Source: DAIQNV01 sp038748775
GTDB taxonomy: Bacteria > Planctomycetota > Phycisphaerae > Phycisphaerales > UBA1924
DNA: 64,000 bases
Reading direction: 5' to 3'
Assembly: GCA_038748775.1 (NCBI GenBank)
Contig: JBCDIT010000005.1
Coordinates: forward strand, 186,001-250,000
This document shows, one piece after another, positions 42,568-50,782 of the stretch (position 1 is its first letter; every line of letters begins with the position of its first letter). A model generated the notes under the pieces. The model saw nothing but the letters and a program-made list of their open reading frames with translations. It made no database searches and was not told where the DNA came from. Both the position numbers and the translations under genes were made by a program.

Positions 42568-44238
42568 GTGAGCACTGCGCACGACCAGACAGCCGACCTG
42601 ACCCCGGCGCTGCGGTACCACGATCTCGATGCGCTCCGAGCGTTCGCGATGCTCCTCGGGATCGTCCTGCACGTCGCGCTTTCGTTCGTCGCCGGGTCGG
42701 GGTGGCCGGTGACCGACATCTCTGAGCATCGGGCTTACGGCGCCGCTGTGAGCGTGATCCACGTGTTCCGTATGCCCCTCTTCTTCATGATGAGCGGGTT
42801 CTTTACGGCGATGCTTCTCAGTCGGCGGGGCATCGGCGGCATGGTCTCGCATCGCAAGAAGCGGATCCTCGTGCCCTTGCTGATCGGGATGGCGACCGTT
42901 ATCCCGGTGACGTGGGGCGCGTTTATCGGCGCTGGCATCGCGGCGGCGATGCGGGGTTTCGACGCCAGGGCCGATGCCTCAGAGACGATCTGGGGGGCGG
43001 CCGTCGACGGAGATCTCGAGCAACTCAACACCCTAATCGATTCGGGTGCCGACATCGACCTCGCCGACCCCCAACTCGCGACGACGCCCCTCGCGTGGGC
43101 GGTCGCCGGCGGACAGACCGAAGCGTTGGAACTGCTGCTCGACAGCGGCGCCGACCCGAACCAGGGGTTCGGCGATCGCTCGCAAACAACACCGATGCAC
43201 ACCGCGGCGTTCTTCGGGCGGGCCGAGGCGGCGCGGCTGCTCCTCGACGCCGGCGCGGAGTCAGACCGAGCCGATGCGAAGGGCGAACGCCCGATCGACG
43301 CGATGAATCACGGTCAAGGGACCGTTGACTACGTCGCTGGGTTGCTGGGCGTCACGGTGCCTTATGACGAGGTCGAAGCGGGCCGCGCAGAGATTCGGGT
43401 GATGCTGGAGGGCGATACCGCGGCCGGGTCCGACGCGTCGGCTTGGCCCGGCTGGGTCTACTCGCTCTTCTTCGAGTTTCCGTTCTTCATGCACCTCTGG
43501 TTCTTGTGGCACCTGTGCATCTTCATCGGGGTCTACGCCCTCCTCGCGATCATTGCCAAGCGGCTTCCCCGGTTCACGCTTCCTTCGGTGCTCGTCGCGA
43601 CCCCGTTGTGCCTGTCATTCCTGATCCCGCTGACCGCTTGGACCCAGTCGTACCAGGGTGAAATGGGGCCGGCGACCACGGCGGCCTTCATCCCGTTCCC
43701 CAAGATCTTGCTTCACTATGCCGTGTTCTTCGGGTTCGGGGTGCTCATGCACGCCTCGCTCCGATCGGTGGAAACGCTCGGGAGGTGGTGGTCGGGGTAC
43801 CTCATCGCCGCGGCGGGCAGCGCCGTCGTCATGCTGAGCATCCGGGCGGAAGCGGGTTGGATTGTCGATCACCTCGACCCCTGGCTCGTCGACGCGTTGT
43901 CATTTGTCACGCAGAGCACGTTTGCGTGGACGTTCATCTTCGCGTTGATGGGCATCTTTCGGTCGACACTGAATACGCCGCGGCCTTGGGTGCGCTACGC
44001 GTCCGACTCGTCGTACTGGCTCTACCTCGCGCATATGCCGCTCGTGCTTCTCGGCCAGGTGCTGATCGCGAACATCGAGGCCCCGGGCATCGTCAAGCTC
44101 ACGTTGCTCGTCGGTGTAACGACAGCGATCCTGCTGGCGAGCTACCAGTGGTTCGTGCGCTACACGTTTATCGGGAGGCTGCTCAACGGCCCGCGTGAGC
44201 GGCCGGCGAGGGCTACGTCGCCGGCCGTCGGGGCTTGA
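42568..44238 (+). CDS. Acyltransferase-3 enzyme interrupted by ankyrin repeats
   Basis: This 556-residue membrane protein is a fusion. Helices of the acyltransferase-3 (OafA/OpgC-like) fold start with DALRAFAMLLGIVLHVALSF (His35) and FRMPLFFMMSGFF. After the third or so helix, residues ~139-262 hold about three ankyrin repeats (AAVDGDLEQLNTLIDSGADI; TPLAWAVAGGQTEALELLLD; TPMHTAAFFGRAEAARLLLD). Helices then resume at FFMHLWFLWHLCIFIGVYAL through SSYWLYLAHMPLVL. Acyltransferase-3 enzymes decorate surface sugars with acyl groups. The GTG at 42568 follows AAGGAT. The end overlaps the convergent gene by 26 nt. Confidence 0.85.
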   Translation: MSTAHDQTADLTPALRYHDLDALRAFAMLLGIVLHVALSFVAGSGWPVTDISEHRAYGAAVSVIHVFRMPLFFMMSGFFTAMLLSRRGIGGMVSHRKKRILVPLLIGMATVIPVTWGAFIGAGIAAAMRGFDARADASETIWGAAVDGDLEQLNTLIDSGADIDLADPQLATTPLAWAVAGGQTEALELLLDSGADPNQGFGDRSQTTPMHTAAFFGRAEAARLLLDAGAESDRADAKGERPIDAMNHGQGTVDYVAGLLGVTVPYDEVEAGRAEIRVMLEGDTAAGSDASAWPGWVYSLFFEFPFFMHLWFLWHLCIFIGVYALLAIIAKRLPRFTLPSVLVATPLCLSFLIPLTAWTQSYQGEMGPATTAAFIPFPKILLHYAVFFGFGVLMHASLRSVETLGRWWSGYLIAAAGSAVVMLSIRAEAGWIVDHLDPWLVDALSFVTQSTFAWTFIFALMGIFRSTLNTPRPWVRYASDSSYWLYLAHMPLVLLGQVLIANIEAPGIVKLTLLVGVTTAILLASYQWFVRYTFIGRLLNGPRERPARATSPAVGA

Positions 44239-44968
44239 CGGTCTCGCCGCCCACCGCCTCGGCGATCTTCCGGGCCATCTCGTGGGCCGACTGGTGGGTC
44301 GTCACGCGGCTCTTCTGCTGAGCCCAGCGCCACGTCCACACGGCGCCGCCGATCGACATGGGCAAGTACCACATCCAAGTGCCCAGCCCGCCCTGCACCC
44401 ACTCGTTGTAGAACCCGAAGTAGGTCTTGAGCAGCGAGTCGGTCAGAGGTTCCCCGGGCCACACCGAAACGCCCAGCAGCATGGCGAGGATGCAAGGCAT
44501 CTTGAGCTCAAGCTTTAGGGTCCACCAAAGCCGGGTCCGACCATTCGGTTCGGGCTCGGCCTTCACAATCATGAGGCGGTCGAAGGTCTCGCCGAAAGCG
44601 GCAACGGCGCACAGGCCTTCGCGATGCTCACCCACAAAACCGGGGAGCTTGCCCCGCCGGCTGGCACGGTCGAGCCTCGCGAGAACGCCCGGGGGACTGA
44701 GCTTCGTGATGACGTCAGGCACCGGCTCAGAAAGGGGATACTCGGGCTTGGGGGCCTCGGGCGTCTCGGCGGCGGGCGCAGCTTCAGTGACCGGGGGCTG
44801 CCCGTCTGTGGTTTCCGGAACTGCTTCGTTTGCTGCCTCGCCCAACCAAGCCCTTTCCAGCACCGAGAGCATATCCGCGGAGCGCTGGAAGGCCAATCGG
44901 CTGTTGTGCGGCACTCGGTTCGGCACGCGAGTCGCACCTTGTATCGCATGCGGCTCGTTGAAGCTCAC
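44213..44968 (-). CDS. Unknown membrane protein, 251 residues
   Basis: I do not recognise this protein. It has a Pro/Ala/Glu-rich middle (EAAPAAETPEAPKPEYPL), then a conserved-looking soluble part (LARLDRASRRGKLPGFVGEH; FGETFDRLMIVKAEP) and two C-terminal hydrophobic helices (about MPCILAMLLGVSVWP and GTWMWYLPMSIGGAVWTW). The C-terminal tail is basic. The start is a GTG at 44968 behind GAGGTGGG, overlapping the divergent neighbour at 44948. It overlaps the acyltransferase tail by 26 nt on the opposite strand. Function unknown. Confidence 0.7.
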   Translation of the reverse strand: MSFNEPHAIQGATRVPNRVPHNSRLAFQRSADMLSVLERAWLGEAANEAVPETTDGQPPVTEAAPAAETPEAPKPEYPLSEPVPDVITKLSPPGVLARLDRASRRGKLPGFVGEHREGLCAVAAFGETFDRLMIVKAEPEPNGRTRLWWTLKLELKMPCILAMLLGVSVWPGEPLTDSLLKTYFGFYNEWVQGGLGTWMWYLPMSIGGAVWTWRWAQQKSRVTTHQSAHEMARKIAEAVGGETVKPRRPAT

Positions 44969-45418
44969 AGACCCACCTCAGGCCCTCCGGTGTTGCCCAA
45001 ACGCAACACCGAGCGACGCGACGTGGCAACGTCGTTGCGGCCGCGCAACGTCCCGGAAGCGGCTCGGGAGCTCGACGACGCGGCGTTCAACCCCGCCCAG
45101 GCGTTCGCGGCTCTCGTCGCGACACACGTCGAGGGCGGGCGGGCGGCGATCGTGCGCCCGGAGAACCGCCGGGGTCTGATGCGAGCCGCGGCGGCGGCCG
45201 GGTTGCGTCCCTTCGACGCGACCCTGATCATCGCGATGGTCCAAGATCGCGCGAGGCGGGGTGAGCCGTTGGCCGAATCGGGAACGGACCCGAGATTGGT
45301 TGCTGTGAAACTGCCCGAGTCGAAGTTCCCGCTGGCCACCGTCGCGTCCGCGGCGTTGACGGTGACCCTGGCGGCGTGCATCTTCGCCTTGGCAATCGGT
45401 TGGTTGGCCGGGGCCTGA
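44948..45418 (+). CDS. Unknown small membrane protein, 156 residues
   Basis: This is an unrecognised protein with a soluble, Ala/Arg-rich N-terminal ~115 residues and one strongly hydrophobic C-terminal helix (ATVASAALTVTLAACIFALA). That makes a C-tail-anchored protein likely. It shares a divergent start region with the gene at 44213 (20-nt overlap of the predicted coding ends). The middle segment DATLIIAMVQDRARRGEPL is helix-forming. The ribosome site is poor, so the exact start is uncertain. The two genes may be expressed from a shared, compact promoter. Confidence 0.6.
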   Translation: MRLVEAHRPTSGPPVLPKRNTERRDVATSLRPRNVPEAARELDDAAFNPAQAFAALVATHVEGGRAAIVRPENRRGLMRAAAAAGLRPFDATLIIAMVQDRARRGEPLAESGTDPRLVAVKLPESKFPLATVASAALTVTLAACIFALAIGWLAGA

Positions 45419-45575
45419 GGCCACTCGAATCTGCGGCGGACCTTTGTTGCCGGGGAATCGCGTCGCGGTGCATCCGATTGCCAGGCTGGGCGACTCTGAG
45501 TACAAGAGACATACCGATTGGCCGGGGCCCGGTGCCCGGCGCCTGATGCCCTTACCCCATCGCGGAGCGATGCCC

Positions 45576-46067
45576 ATGCCCCTCATCGACCCCGGCAAGA
45601 AAGCACCCGCCTTTACCCTCAAAGACCAAGACGGCGAATCGCACAAGCTCTCCGACTATGCCGGTCAACCGGTCGTGCTCTTTTGGTACCCCAAAGACGC
45701 GACGAGCGGATGCACCAAAGAGGCGTGCGCGTTCCGCGATCTGACCAAGGACTTCGAGAAGGTGGGGGCGAAGGTCTTCGGGATCTCGATCCTCGACGTG
45801 AAGAGCAAGAAAAAGTTCGCGGATAAGGAGGGGCTGACCTACCCCATCCTCGCCGACGACGCGGTCAACGAAGACAAAAAGCCCGACCCCAAGATCGCCC
45901 CCAAGTACGGCGTCTGGGTCGAGAAGAGCATGTACGGGAAGACCTACATGGGCATCCAGCGCACGACGTACCTGATCGGAGCCGACGGCAAGGTCGTGCA
46001 GCGGTGGGACAAGGTGAAGGTGCCGGGGCACGCTGAAGAGGTGTTGGAGGCGGTGAAGGGCCTGTGA
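45576..46067 (+). CDS. bcp: Thiol peroxidase of the Bcp/PrxQ group
   Basis: This 163-residue cytosolic peroxiredoxin reduces hydrogen peroxide and organic hydroperoxides using thioredoxin. The site is KDATSGCTKEACAFRD, with the peroxidatic cysteine in GCT and the resolving cysteine five residues on, the PrxQ arrangement. APAFTLKDQDGESHKLSDY and TTYLIGADGKV are typical. GGAG at 45564 fits the ATG at 45576; the ATG two codons earlier would be too close. The next gene's ATG follows directly after the stop. Confidence 0.9.
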   Translation: MPLIDPGKKAPAFTLKDQDGESHKLSDYAGQPVVLFWYPKDATSGCTKEACAFRDLTKDFEKVGAKVFGISILDVKSKKKFADKEGLTYPILADDAVNEDKKPDPKIAPKYGVWVEKSMYGKTYMGIQRTTYLIGADGKVVQRWDKVKVPGHAEEVLEAVKGL

Positions 46068-46463
46068 ATGAAGGGCGTACCAGCGACACTCCGCGGACCC
46101 GGTAACCGGGTTGAGATCCGGCTTGCGCGAGGCGCCGATGACGGGCCGGAGTACCGGTGGCTTCGTGTCCATGCACGTGTCGAGACAGCAGATATGTCTT
46201 GGGACTTTCAGGACGAGTGCGCGACGAGTGGTGAGTTGCGTGGCCTCTGGACTTGGCTTCGAGAGGGCAACGGGACGCTTGAGTTCATCGAGCCCTGCCT
46301 GAGTTTTCGGCGTGAGAACGGACTGTTCGTCGGTTTCGACGGCGAAGCTCATCCCCAACGGGTCTTTGAGAGACCACTGTGGATCGAACTGTTTGACGAG
46401 CCCTCGCAATTCTCTACGTTCGTATCGCGGAGCGAGGCTCAGTTGCGGCAGTGGGGCTGGTAG
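46068..46463 (+). CDS. Small WapI-like protein, 131 residues
   Basis: The gene starts immediately after the bcp stop and is probably co-transcribed. It has no signal peptide or membrane helix. The pattern of strands (WLRVHARVETADMSWDF), a Trp-rich helix (LRGLWTWLREGNGTLEF), then EPCLSFRRENGLFVGFDGEA and a closing helix resembles the WapI-type immunity/DUF family, which pairs with contact-dependent toxins. I see no toxin next to it. The similarity is judged by eye and the family assignment is low-confidence. Confidence 0.5.
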   Translation: MKGVPATLRGPGNRVEIRLARGADDGPEYRWLRVHARVETADMSWDFQDECATSGELRGLWTWLREGNGTLEFIEPCLSFRRENGLFVGFDGEAHPQRVFERPLWIELFDEPSQFSTFVSRSEAQLRQWGW

Positions 46464-46898
46464 GGCCGCTCGTCGCCAGAGTTCCGTCGGTGCGAATCTT
46501 CATCCGTTGCCAATGGAACCTCGCCCCGCATCGGTCGTATCGTGAGCCATCACATGAGCCGCCACCTTGCCCACGCCCGATGCTGCCTTTGCCGACGAAT
46601 GCGTCGCCCGGGCGGTGCGTGTGAAGTGGACGGCGGTTGACGTGAGCCCCGGCCCGGCTCGGTGATTTCCGAGCCCGCGTCGTCCGGGCCCGTTCGCCTC
46701 ACGCCCATCAGCACATTCCTCAACACCCGAAGGTCGCTGCTACGGGAAGAGCGTCCTTTGTGATCCCTCGTTTCATGTTCACGGCGTGAGTCGGTCCGTT
46801 AGAGCTCAGCGGTCCGGGCGCGGTCTTTGTGCGCTCACGCTATCCGGTTACGCGGTTTTGAAGCGTGCCGTGCATATCAACTGGAAGGAAAGACGATC
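46464..46898. other. Intergenic region without a convincing gene
   Basis: No open frame here has gene-like signals. A 7-bp inverted repeat (46656-46662 with 46669-46675, loop TGATTT) may be a weak stem-loop. A ribosome site AAGGAAAG lies just before the ATG at 46899. The length suggests the upstream promoter of the dockerin-tailed gene. Confidence 0.4.
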
Positions 46899-47561
46899 AT
46901 GGCCACCATCAAGTCTGTTCTCATCGCGCTCGTCTCGTCGACTGCGGTCGCACAGGTCACCACCTATGAGATCGCGGGCCAGCTCACCGACGCCCAGAAC
47001 CTCACGTTCGCGGTGATCAACGGGAACCTGCTCAGTGCCAACCCTCAGCCGGGAGATCTCTCGTTGACCTTCTCGGGCTCGCTCGTGGTCGACGAACCTG
47101 CCCAAACCGCTGTCTTCGAGTTCGGAGGCTCGTTCACAAGCCCGACGAGGGCGTACACGTTCGATGTTATCAGCGACAACATTTTCGCAGGCGTCGCGGA
47201 GACGACGACGTCGGGCGTCAGCGTCTCGTTCTTCGACACCGACATTGAGATCGTCGTTTATATCGACTCCGTGACTCAGACCGGCAGCTTCAAGTACACG
47301 CAGGTCGGTGCCGTGCCGACAAGCCCGCCGCAGTCCGTGTTCGCCGATGGCGTGGTGACTTCGGTCAGCGTCGTCCAGACCGGCGGGAACCTGGCCGACC
47401 TCGTCGAGCCGTTTGGCGTTCTCGATCTGGCGGACGTGGATGCGTTTGTTGTCGCGTTCACAAACACAGACCCGAGCATCGATCTCGCGGCCCCGTTCGG
47501 CGTGATCGATCTGGGTGATGTCGATGCCTTCATCGACGCGTTCTTGACCGGTCTGCCCTAA
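46899..47561 (+). CDS. Exported protein with C-terminal GC-type dockerin-like repeats
   Basis: This 220-residue secreted protein has a signal peptide (MATIKSVLIALVSSTAVAQ) and a beta-rich body of unknown domain. The C-terminal ~57 residues hold two repeats, NLADLVEPFGVLDLADVDAF and SIDLAAPFGVIDLGDVDAF, followed by variable linkers. Asp at regular spacing suggests calcium-binding loops. This is the 'GC-type dockerin' pattern common in Phycisphaerales exported proteins. The usual terminal GCP is replaced by GLP and the tail has no cysteine. A strong hairpin (47572-47601) separates it from the convergent lipoprotein gene. Confidence 0.78.
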   Translation: MATIKSVLIALVSSTAVAQVTTYEIAGQLTDAQNLTFAVINGNLLSANPQPGDLSLTFSGSLVVDEPAQTAVFEFGGSFTSPTRAYTFDVISDNIFAGVAETTTSGVSVSFFDTDIEIVVYIDSVTQTGSFKYTQVGAVPTSPPQSVFADGVVTSVSVVQTGGNLADLVEPFGVLDLADVDAFVVAFTNTDPSIDLAAPFGVIDLGDVDAFIDAFLTGLP

Positions 47562-47571
47562 TCATCAGCAA

Positions 47572-47601
47572 CTCCGCCTGCGGTGAGAGTCGCAGGCGGA
47601 G
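47572..47601. terminator. Stem-loop between convergent genes
   Basis: A perfect 11-bp inverted repeat (47572-47582 with 47591-47601) has an 8-nt loop. It sits 11 bases after the plus-strand stop and 27 bases from the minus-strand stop. It could serve both genes. No T-run follows on either strand. Confidence 0.55.
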
Positions 47602-47627
47602 ATTCGGGTATTCGACGTAACCGGTGT

Positions 47628-48707
47628 TCATTTCACGCTGAGCGTGTACAGCTTGCCTTGCACGCTGTGGTTGCCGGTGCCGACGATCACTGTGTGTTCG
47701 TCTATCACCGCGACGTTGCTTGCTCCGCCCGACGTGTCGGTGGCGAGTTCGATCCACTCGTGCCACGACGCCCCGTCGTCGTCCGAGATCAGTACGACGT
47801 GCCGTTTCGTCTCTGAACGCTGATCCGTTCCCGAAAGCAGGTGGTGCGTCGATCCGGCGTGCTCAAGAACAGCGTGCTCGCCCAGGAAGCCCTTCTCCCA
47901 GATCTGGACGTGTTCCCGCCACGTGACACCGTCGTCGTCGCTTGCATAGATGGTCGCGATGCCCGAGGCCGTGACGTATGCGCGGCCGTCGATCTCAAAG
48001 AAGTCCATGAGATCACGGGCGTCGGGAAATTCGGCGGTCTGTGCCCAGGATCGCCCGTCGTCAGCCGATCGGAAGACCTTGCCCGACGCTTCAAAGCCAA
48101 CCCCTGCCAGAACGGTTCCGCTCTCGAGTTCAATGAGGGACGTGGTGTTCTGCCTTGGCAGGCTTTCGTCGAGCACGACGACGTCGTGTGTCGCGAATCC
48201 GTTCTCGCTCCGCAGGAGACTGATGCGGTCGTTCCCGGACCGCCGCAACCCGACGAGCATCGCGCCCGATCGGAGCTGGGCGAGGGCCACGGTCCGCGAG
48301 GCGTCCGCCTCGATTACCTGCTCCCAGGTGTCGCCTTCGTCGGCGGAACGAAGCACGAGGGCAGGTTCAGACGTTGTCGCGTAGAGCCGGCCGTCGTCCG
48401 CTCGGATGAAGTTACGCACGTCTTGGATGCCCCATCGATCACCACCGTCGATGACCTTTGACCAGGTTTGGCCAGAGTCACTGGTCTTGAAGACATCCCC
48501 GGTCTCCTCGGTGCCGACCAAGGCAACCCCGTCGCCCAAGGCGATCGACGAGCGAACGTTCGACTCTCCGGGAGGGGCGAAGGCGGCCTTGATCGCCGCC
48601 GAGGGGACGCGTCCGCTCTCGGCCGGCGAGGAGTGCGAGCATCCGCTGATCCCGAGGACGCCCATGAACAACGGGAAAGCAACAAGAACCGATGGCGTTG
48701 GTCGCAT
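47628..48707 (-). CDS. Asp-box beta-propeller lipoprotein
   Basis: This 359-residue lipoprotein (lipobox GISGC, Cys near 23) has at least five Asp-box motifs (SDSGQTW, SADEGDTW, SADDGRSW, SDDDGVTW, SDDDGASW). These mark the turns of a sialidase/BNR or YCF48-type beta-propeller. No sialidase catalytic residues (Arg triad, Tyr) are obvious, so it is probably a binding or structural propeller on the cell surface. The ATG at 48707 has AAAGGA at 9 nt. It is convergent with the dockerin-tailed gene. Confidence 0.82.
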   Translation of the reverse strand: MRPTPSVLVAFPLFMGVLGISGCSHSSPAESGRVPSAAIKAAFAPPGESNVRSSIALGDGVALVGTEETGDVFKTSDSGQTWSKVIDGGDRWGIQDVRNFIRADDGRLYATTSEPALVLRSADEGDTWEQVIEADASRTVALAQLRSGAMLVGLRRSGNDRISLLRSENGFATHDVVVLDESLPRQNTTSLIELESGTVLAGVGFEASGKVFRSADDGRSWAQTAEFPDARDLMDFFEIDGRAYVTASGIATIYASDDDGVTWREHVQIWEKGFLGEHAVLEHAGSTHHLLSGTDQRSETKRHVVLISDDDGASWHEWIELATDTSGGASNVAVIDEHTVIVGTGNHSVQGKLYTLSVK

Positions 48708-48778
48708 GCGATGACGTCCTTTCGGTCGTGCTCAAGGCGTTGCGCCTCCGAACGACCTTGGGTGGCGATTGGAACCGA

Positions 48779-49540
48779 TCACGCCTTGGGCGGAGCGTTC
48801 GGGGTGTCGCCCGATTCCGCTTTCGCCGGCTTCGGCTTTTTCAGCGAGATGATCAGCAGGATCCCGATCGCGAGCATCAGGTACGCATCCGCGACGTTGG
48901 AGACGTAAGGCCAGACCTCGTCGCTCCCGTTGGGCCATTGGATCCCGAAGGGCAGCTTCCAACCTGGCAACGGGTGGATGAAGTCGCGGACGCATGCGAA
49001 CGTGATCCGGTCGTAGAGGTTCCCGAGTCCGCCGGCGACGAGCAGCCCGATGGCAGCGTGCGCCCATCGATCGCGGGGGCCGGTCCACTTCGCGAACATC
49101 CACCCGGCGAAGGCGATCGCCGCGACGGTGAAGCCCACAAAGACCCATCGCTTGCCGGCGCCGATGCCGAATACGGCGCCCGGGTTGAGCACCAAGGTGA
49201 AATTCAATGCGTTGGGGATCGCCTCGATCGGGTCGTGGGGTGGGATCAAGACCCCGAGCCCGACGCCCGATTTGTGCGACTCAAGAACGTCTTCGCGGAG
49301 CACGACGACCGGATCACCGGCGACCCGTTCAAACGCGACGTGCTTCGTCCACAGGTCGCTCGCGAGCCCGATCACGATCGTGACCAGAAGCAAGATCCAC
49401 GCGACGGGCGACGTCAGCGCCGTCCGAACCGGGGGCCTCGGTGTGTCGCCCGCCGAAGACGCGGCCCCAGCGGGCTCAGTGGGGGGCGGGCTTGCAGCGG
49501 GGGCATCGGGCCCTGCCGCTGAATCAGAGGGTTCGGTCAT
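48779..49540 (-). CDS. lspA: Lipoprotein signal peptidase (SPase II)
   Basis: LspA cleaves the signal peptide of prolipoproteins, matching the several lipobox proteins in this window. The 253-residue protein has an unusual Ala/Pro-rich N-terminal extension of ~40 residues. Four membrane helices follow with ASDLWTKHVAFERV, VLNPGAVFGIGAGKR, GGLGNLYDRITFACVRDFIH (catalytic Asp) and NVADAYLMLAIGIL (second catalytic Asp). The usual length is ~160. An insertion between the last two motifs adds the segment PLPGWKLPFGIQWPNGSDEV. It overlaps the upstream DksA-like gene by 4 nt (ATGA). Confidence 0.92.
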   Translation of the reverse strand: MTEPSDSAAGPDAPAASPPPTEPAGAASSAGDTPRPPVRTALTSPVAWILLLVTIVIGLASDLWTKHVAFERVAGDPVVVLREDVLESHKSGVGLGVLIPPHDPIEAIPNALNFTLVLNPGAVFGIGAGKRWVFVGFTVAAIAFAGWMFAKWTGPRDRWAHAAIGLLVAGGLGNLYDRITFACVRDFIHPLPGWKLPFGIQWPNGSDEVWPYVSNVADAYLMLAIGILLIISLKKPKPAKAESGDTPNAPPKA

Positions 49541-50640
49541 GTCGTCGGGGGCACCGGTGGGGGGGCTGCCCGCTCCATCGCTCGGGCGGCCTCGATCGAG
49601 TAGCGGGCCCAGGGCAGCTCTTCGAGGCGTTCCTTGCGGATCGCCTTCCCGGTGCGCTCGCAGATCCCATAGGTGCCTTCGTCGATGCGGGCGATCGCGT
49701 CGTCGATCTCTTTGATGAGCCGCCGATCCGCGGCCGCGAGATCGAGGCTCAGCGAACGCTCGTAGCTGTCAGACCCCTGCTCCGCGAGGTGCTGGGGAAG
49801 CCGGCTCAGGTCGCCGGCGTTGCCGAGCAGCGCCTCGGCTTCCATCTGAGAGACGTCGCCGATGAGCTCGGCCCGCTTGATCAGCAGGATGCCCCGGAAG
49901 CGATCGAGCTCGCGCTTTTTGAACGGGCTCTTCTTCGCGCCACCGTTGTCGCTCAGACCGTCGCCCTCGACCGGTGGCGAAGCGCTCGGCCCGGATGGGA
50001 TGAGCGGGCGGCGGATCGGGGAACCCGGTCCCAGGAGCTTGCCGCTCGTCGGGGGAAACTTCGGGGTGGGCTTCGAGACCTTCGACTTCTTGGAAGGCTT
50101 CTTAGAGACGATCGTGATGCCCTTGCGGTTGGGCTTCTTCGTCGTCGCATCGTCCTTCTTCGCCGGTTCGGCCTTCGCTTTTGCCGATTTGGACTTCGCG
50201 TCCGACGACGATTCTTTCTTGGAGGCCGCGACGCTCGCCTTCGATGTCTTCTTCGCCGCTTTCGAGGCAGTCTTCTTCACCGGTGCCTTGGCTTTCTTTG
50301 CAACCGGCTTCTTCGCCGCGGTCTTCTTGTCAGGAGTCTTCTTCGCGGCGGCCTTCTTCGGCGTCTTCTTGTCGACCTTCTTGCTGGTCGGCTTGGAGAC
50401 CGGCTTCGACGCCGGCTTCGATGTTTTCTTCGCGGCCGGTTTCGCGGTGGCCTTTGAGGCCTTCTTGGCGGTCTTCTTCGCCGGGGCGTTCTTCGTGGCA
50501 GCCTTCGCTTTCTTCGCGGCCTTTTTGGTCGTCTTCTTTGTCGCGGCGCGAGATCCCGACTGGCTGGTCGAACCAGCCGCTCGCTTCTTGTCCCGAGACG
50601 AACCAGCGGCCTTAGCCAACAGCGAACCCTTTACGAACAA
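49537..50640 (-). CDS. DksA/TraR-like protein with histone-H1-like Lys/Ala tail and degraded zinc finger
   Basis: This 367-residue protein has a Lys/Ala/Pro-rich disordered N-terminal ~190 residues (KKTTKKAAKKAKAATK and many AKK/KKT repeats) resembling histone H1. A DksA/TraR-like C-terminus follows (about 240-355): coiled-coil helices (RGILLIKRAELIGDVSQMEA; LDLAAADRRLIKEIDDAIAR) and a zinc-finger region GTYGICERTGKAIRKERLEE. Only the first of the four zinc cysteines survives (the rest read T, S, A). An RNA-polymerase effect is doubtful; a nucleic-acid-binding role via the tail is plausible. It is coupled to lspA downstream. Confidence 0.82.
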   Translation of the reverse strand: MFVKGSLLAKAAGSSRDKKRAAGSTSQSGSRAATKKTTKKAAKKAKAATKNAPAKKTAKKASKATAKPAAKKTSKPASKPVSKPTSKKVDKKTPKKAAAKKTPDKKTAAKKPVAKKAKAPVKKTASKAAKKTSKASVAASKKESSSDAKSKSAKAKAEPAKKDDATTKKPNRKGITIVSKKPSKKSKVSKPTPKFPPTSGKLLGPGSPIRRPLIPSGPSASPPVEGDGLSDNGGAKKSPFKKRELDRFRGILLIKRAELIGDVSQMEAEALLGNAGDLSRLPQHLAEQGSDSYERSLSLDLAAADRRLIKEIDDAIARIDEGTYGICERTGKAIRKERLEELPWARYSIEAARAMERAAPPPVPPTT

Positions 50641-50782
50641 AGGTCAAGCAAGATCCAGTCAGAAAGTGCAAGCGATCCGATGGAGCGAACGCTATCCGGA
50701 CGCGTACCCGGAGTCAAAGCACTGGCTCCGCACCGGCTACGTCTGGGCTGTTCAAAGGCACAGAATCGAGCCTGAAGCTCGT

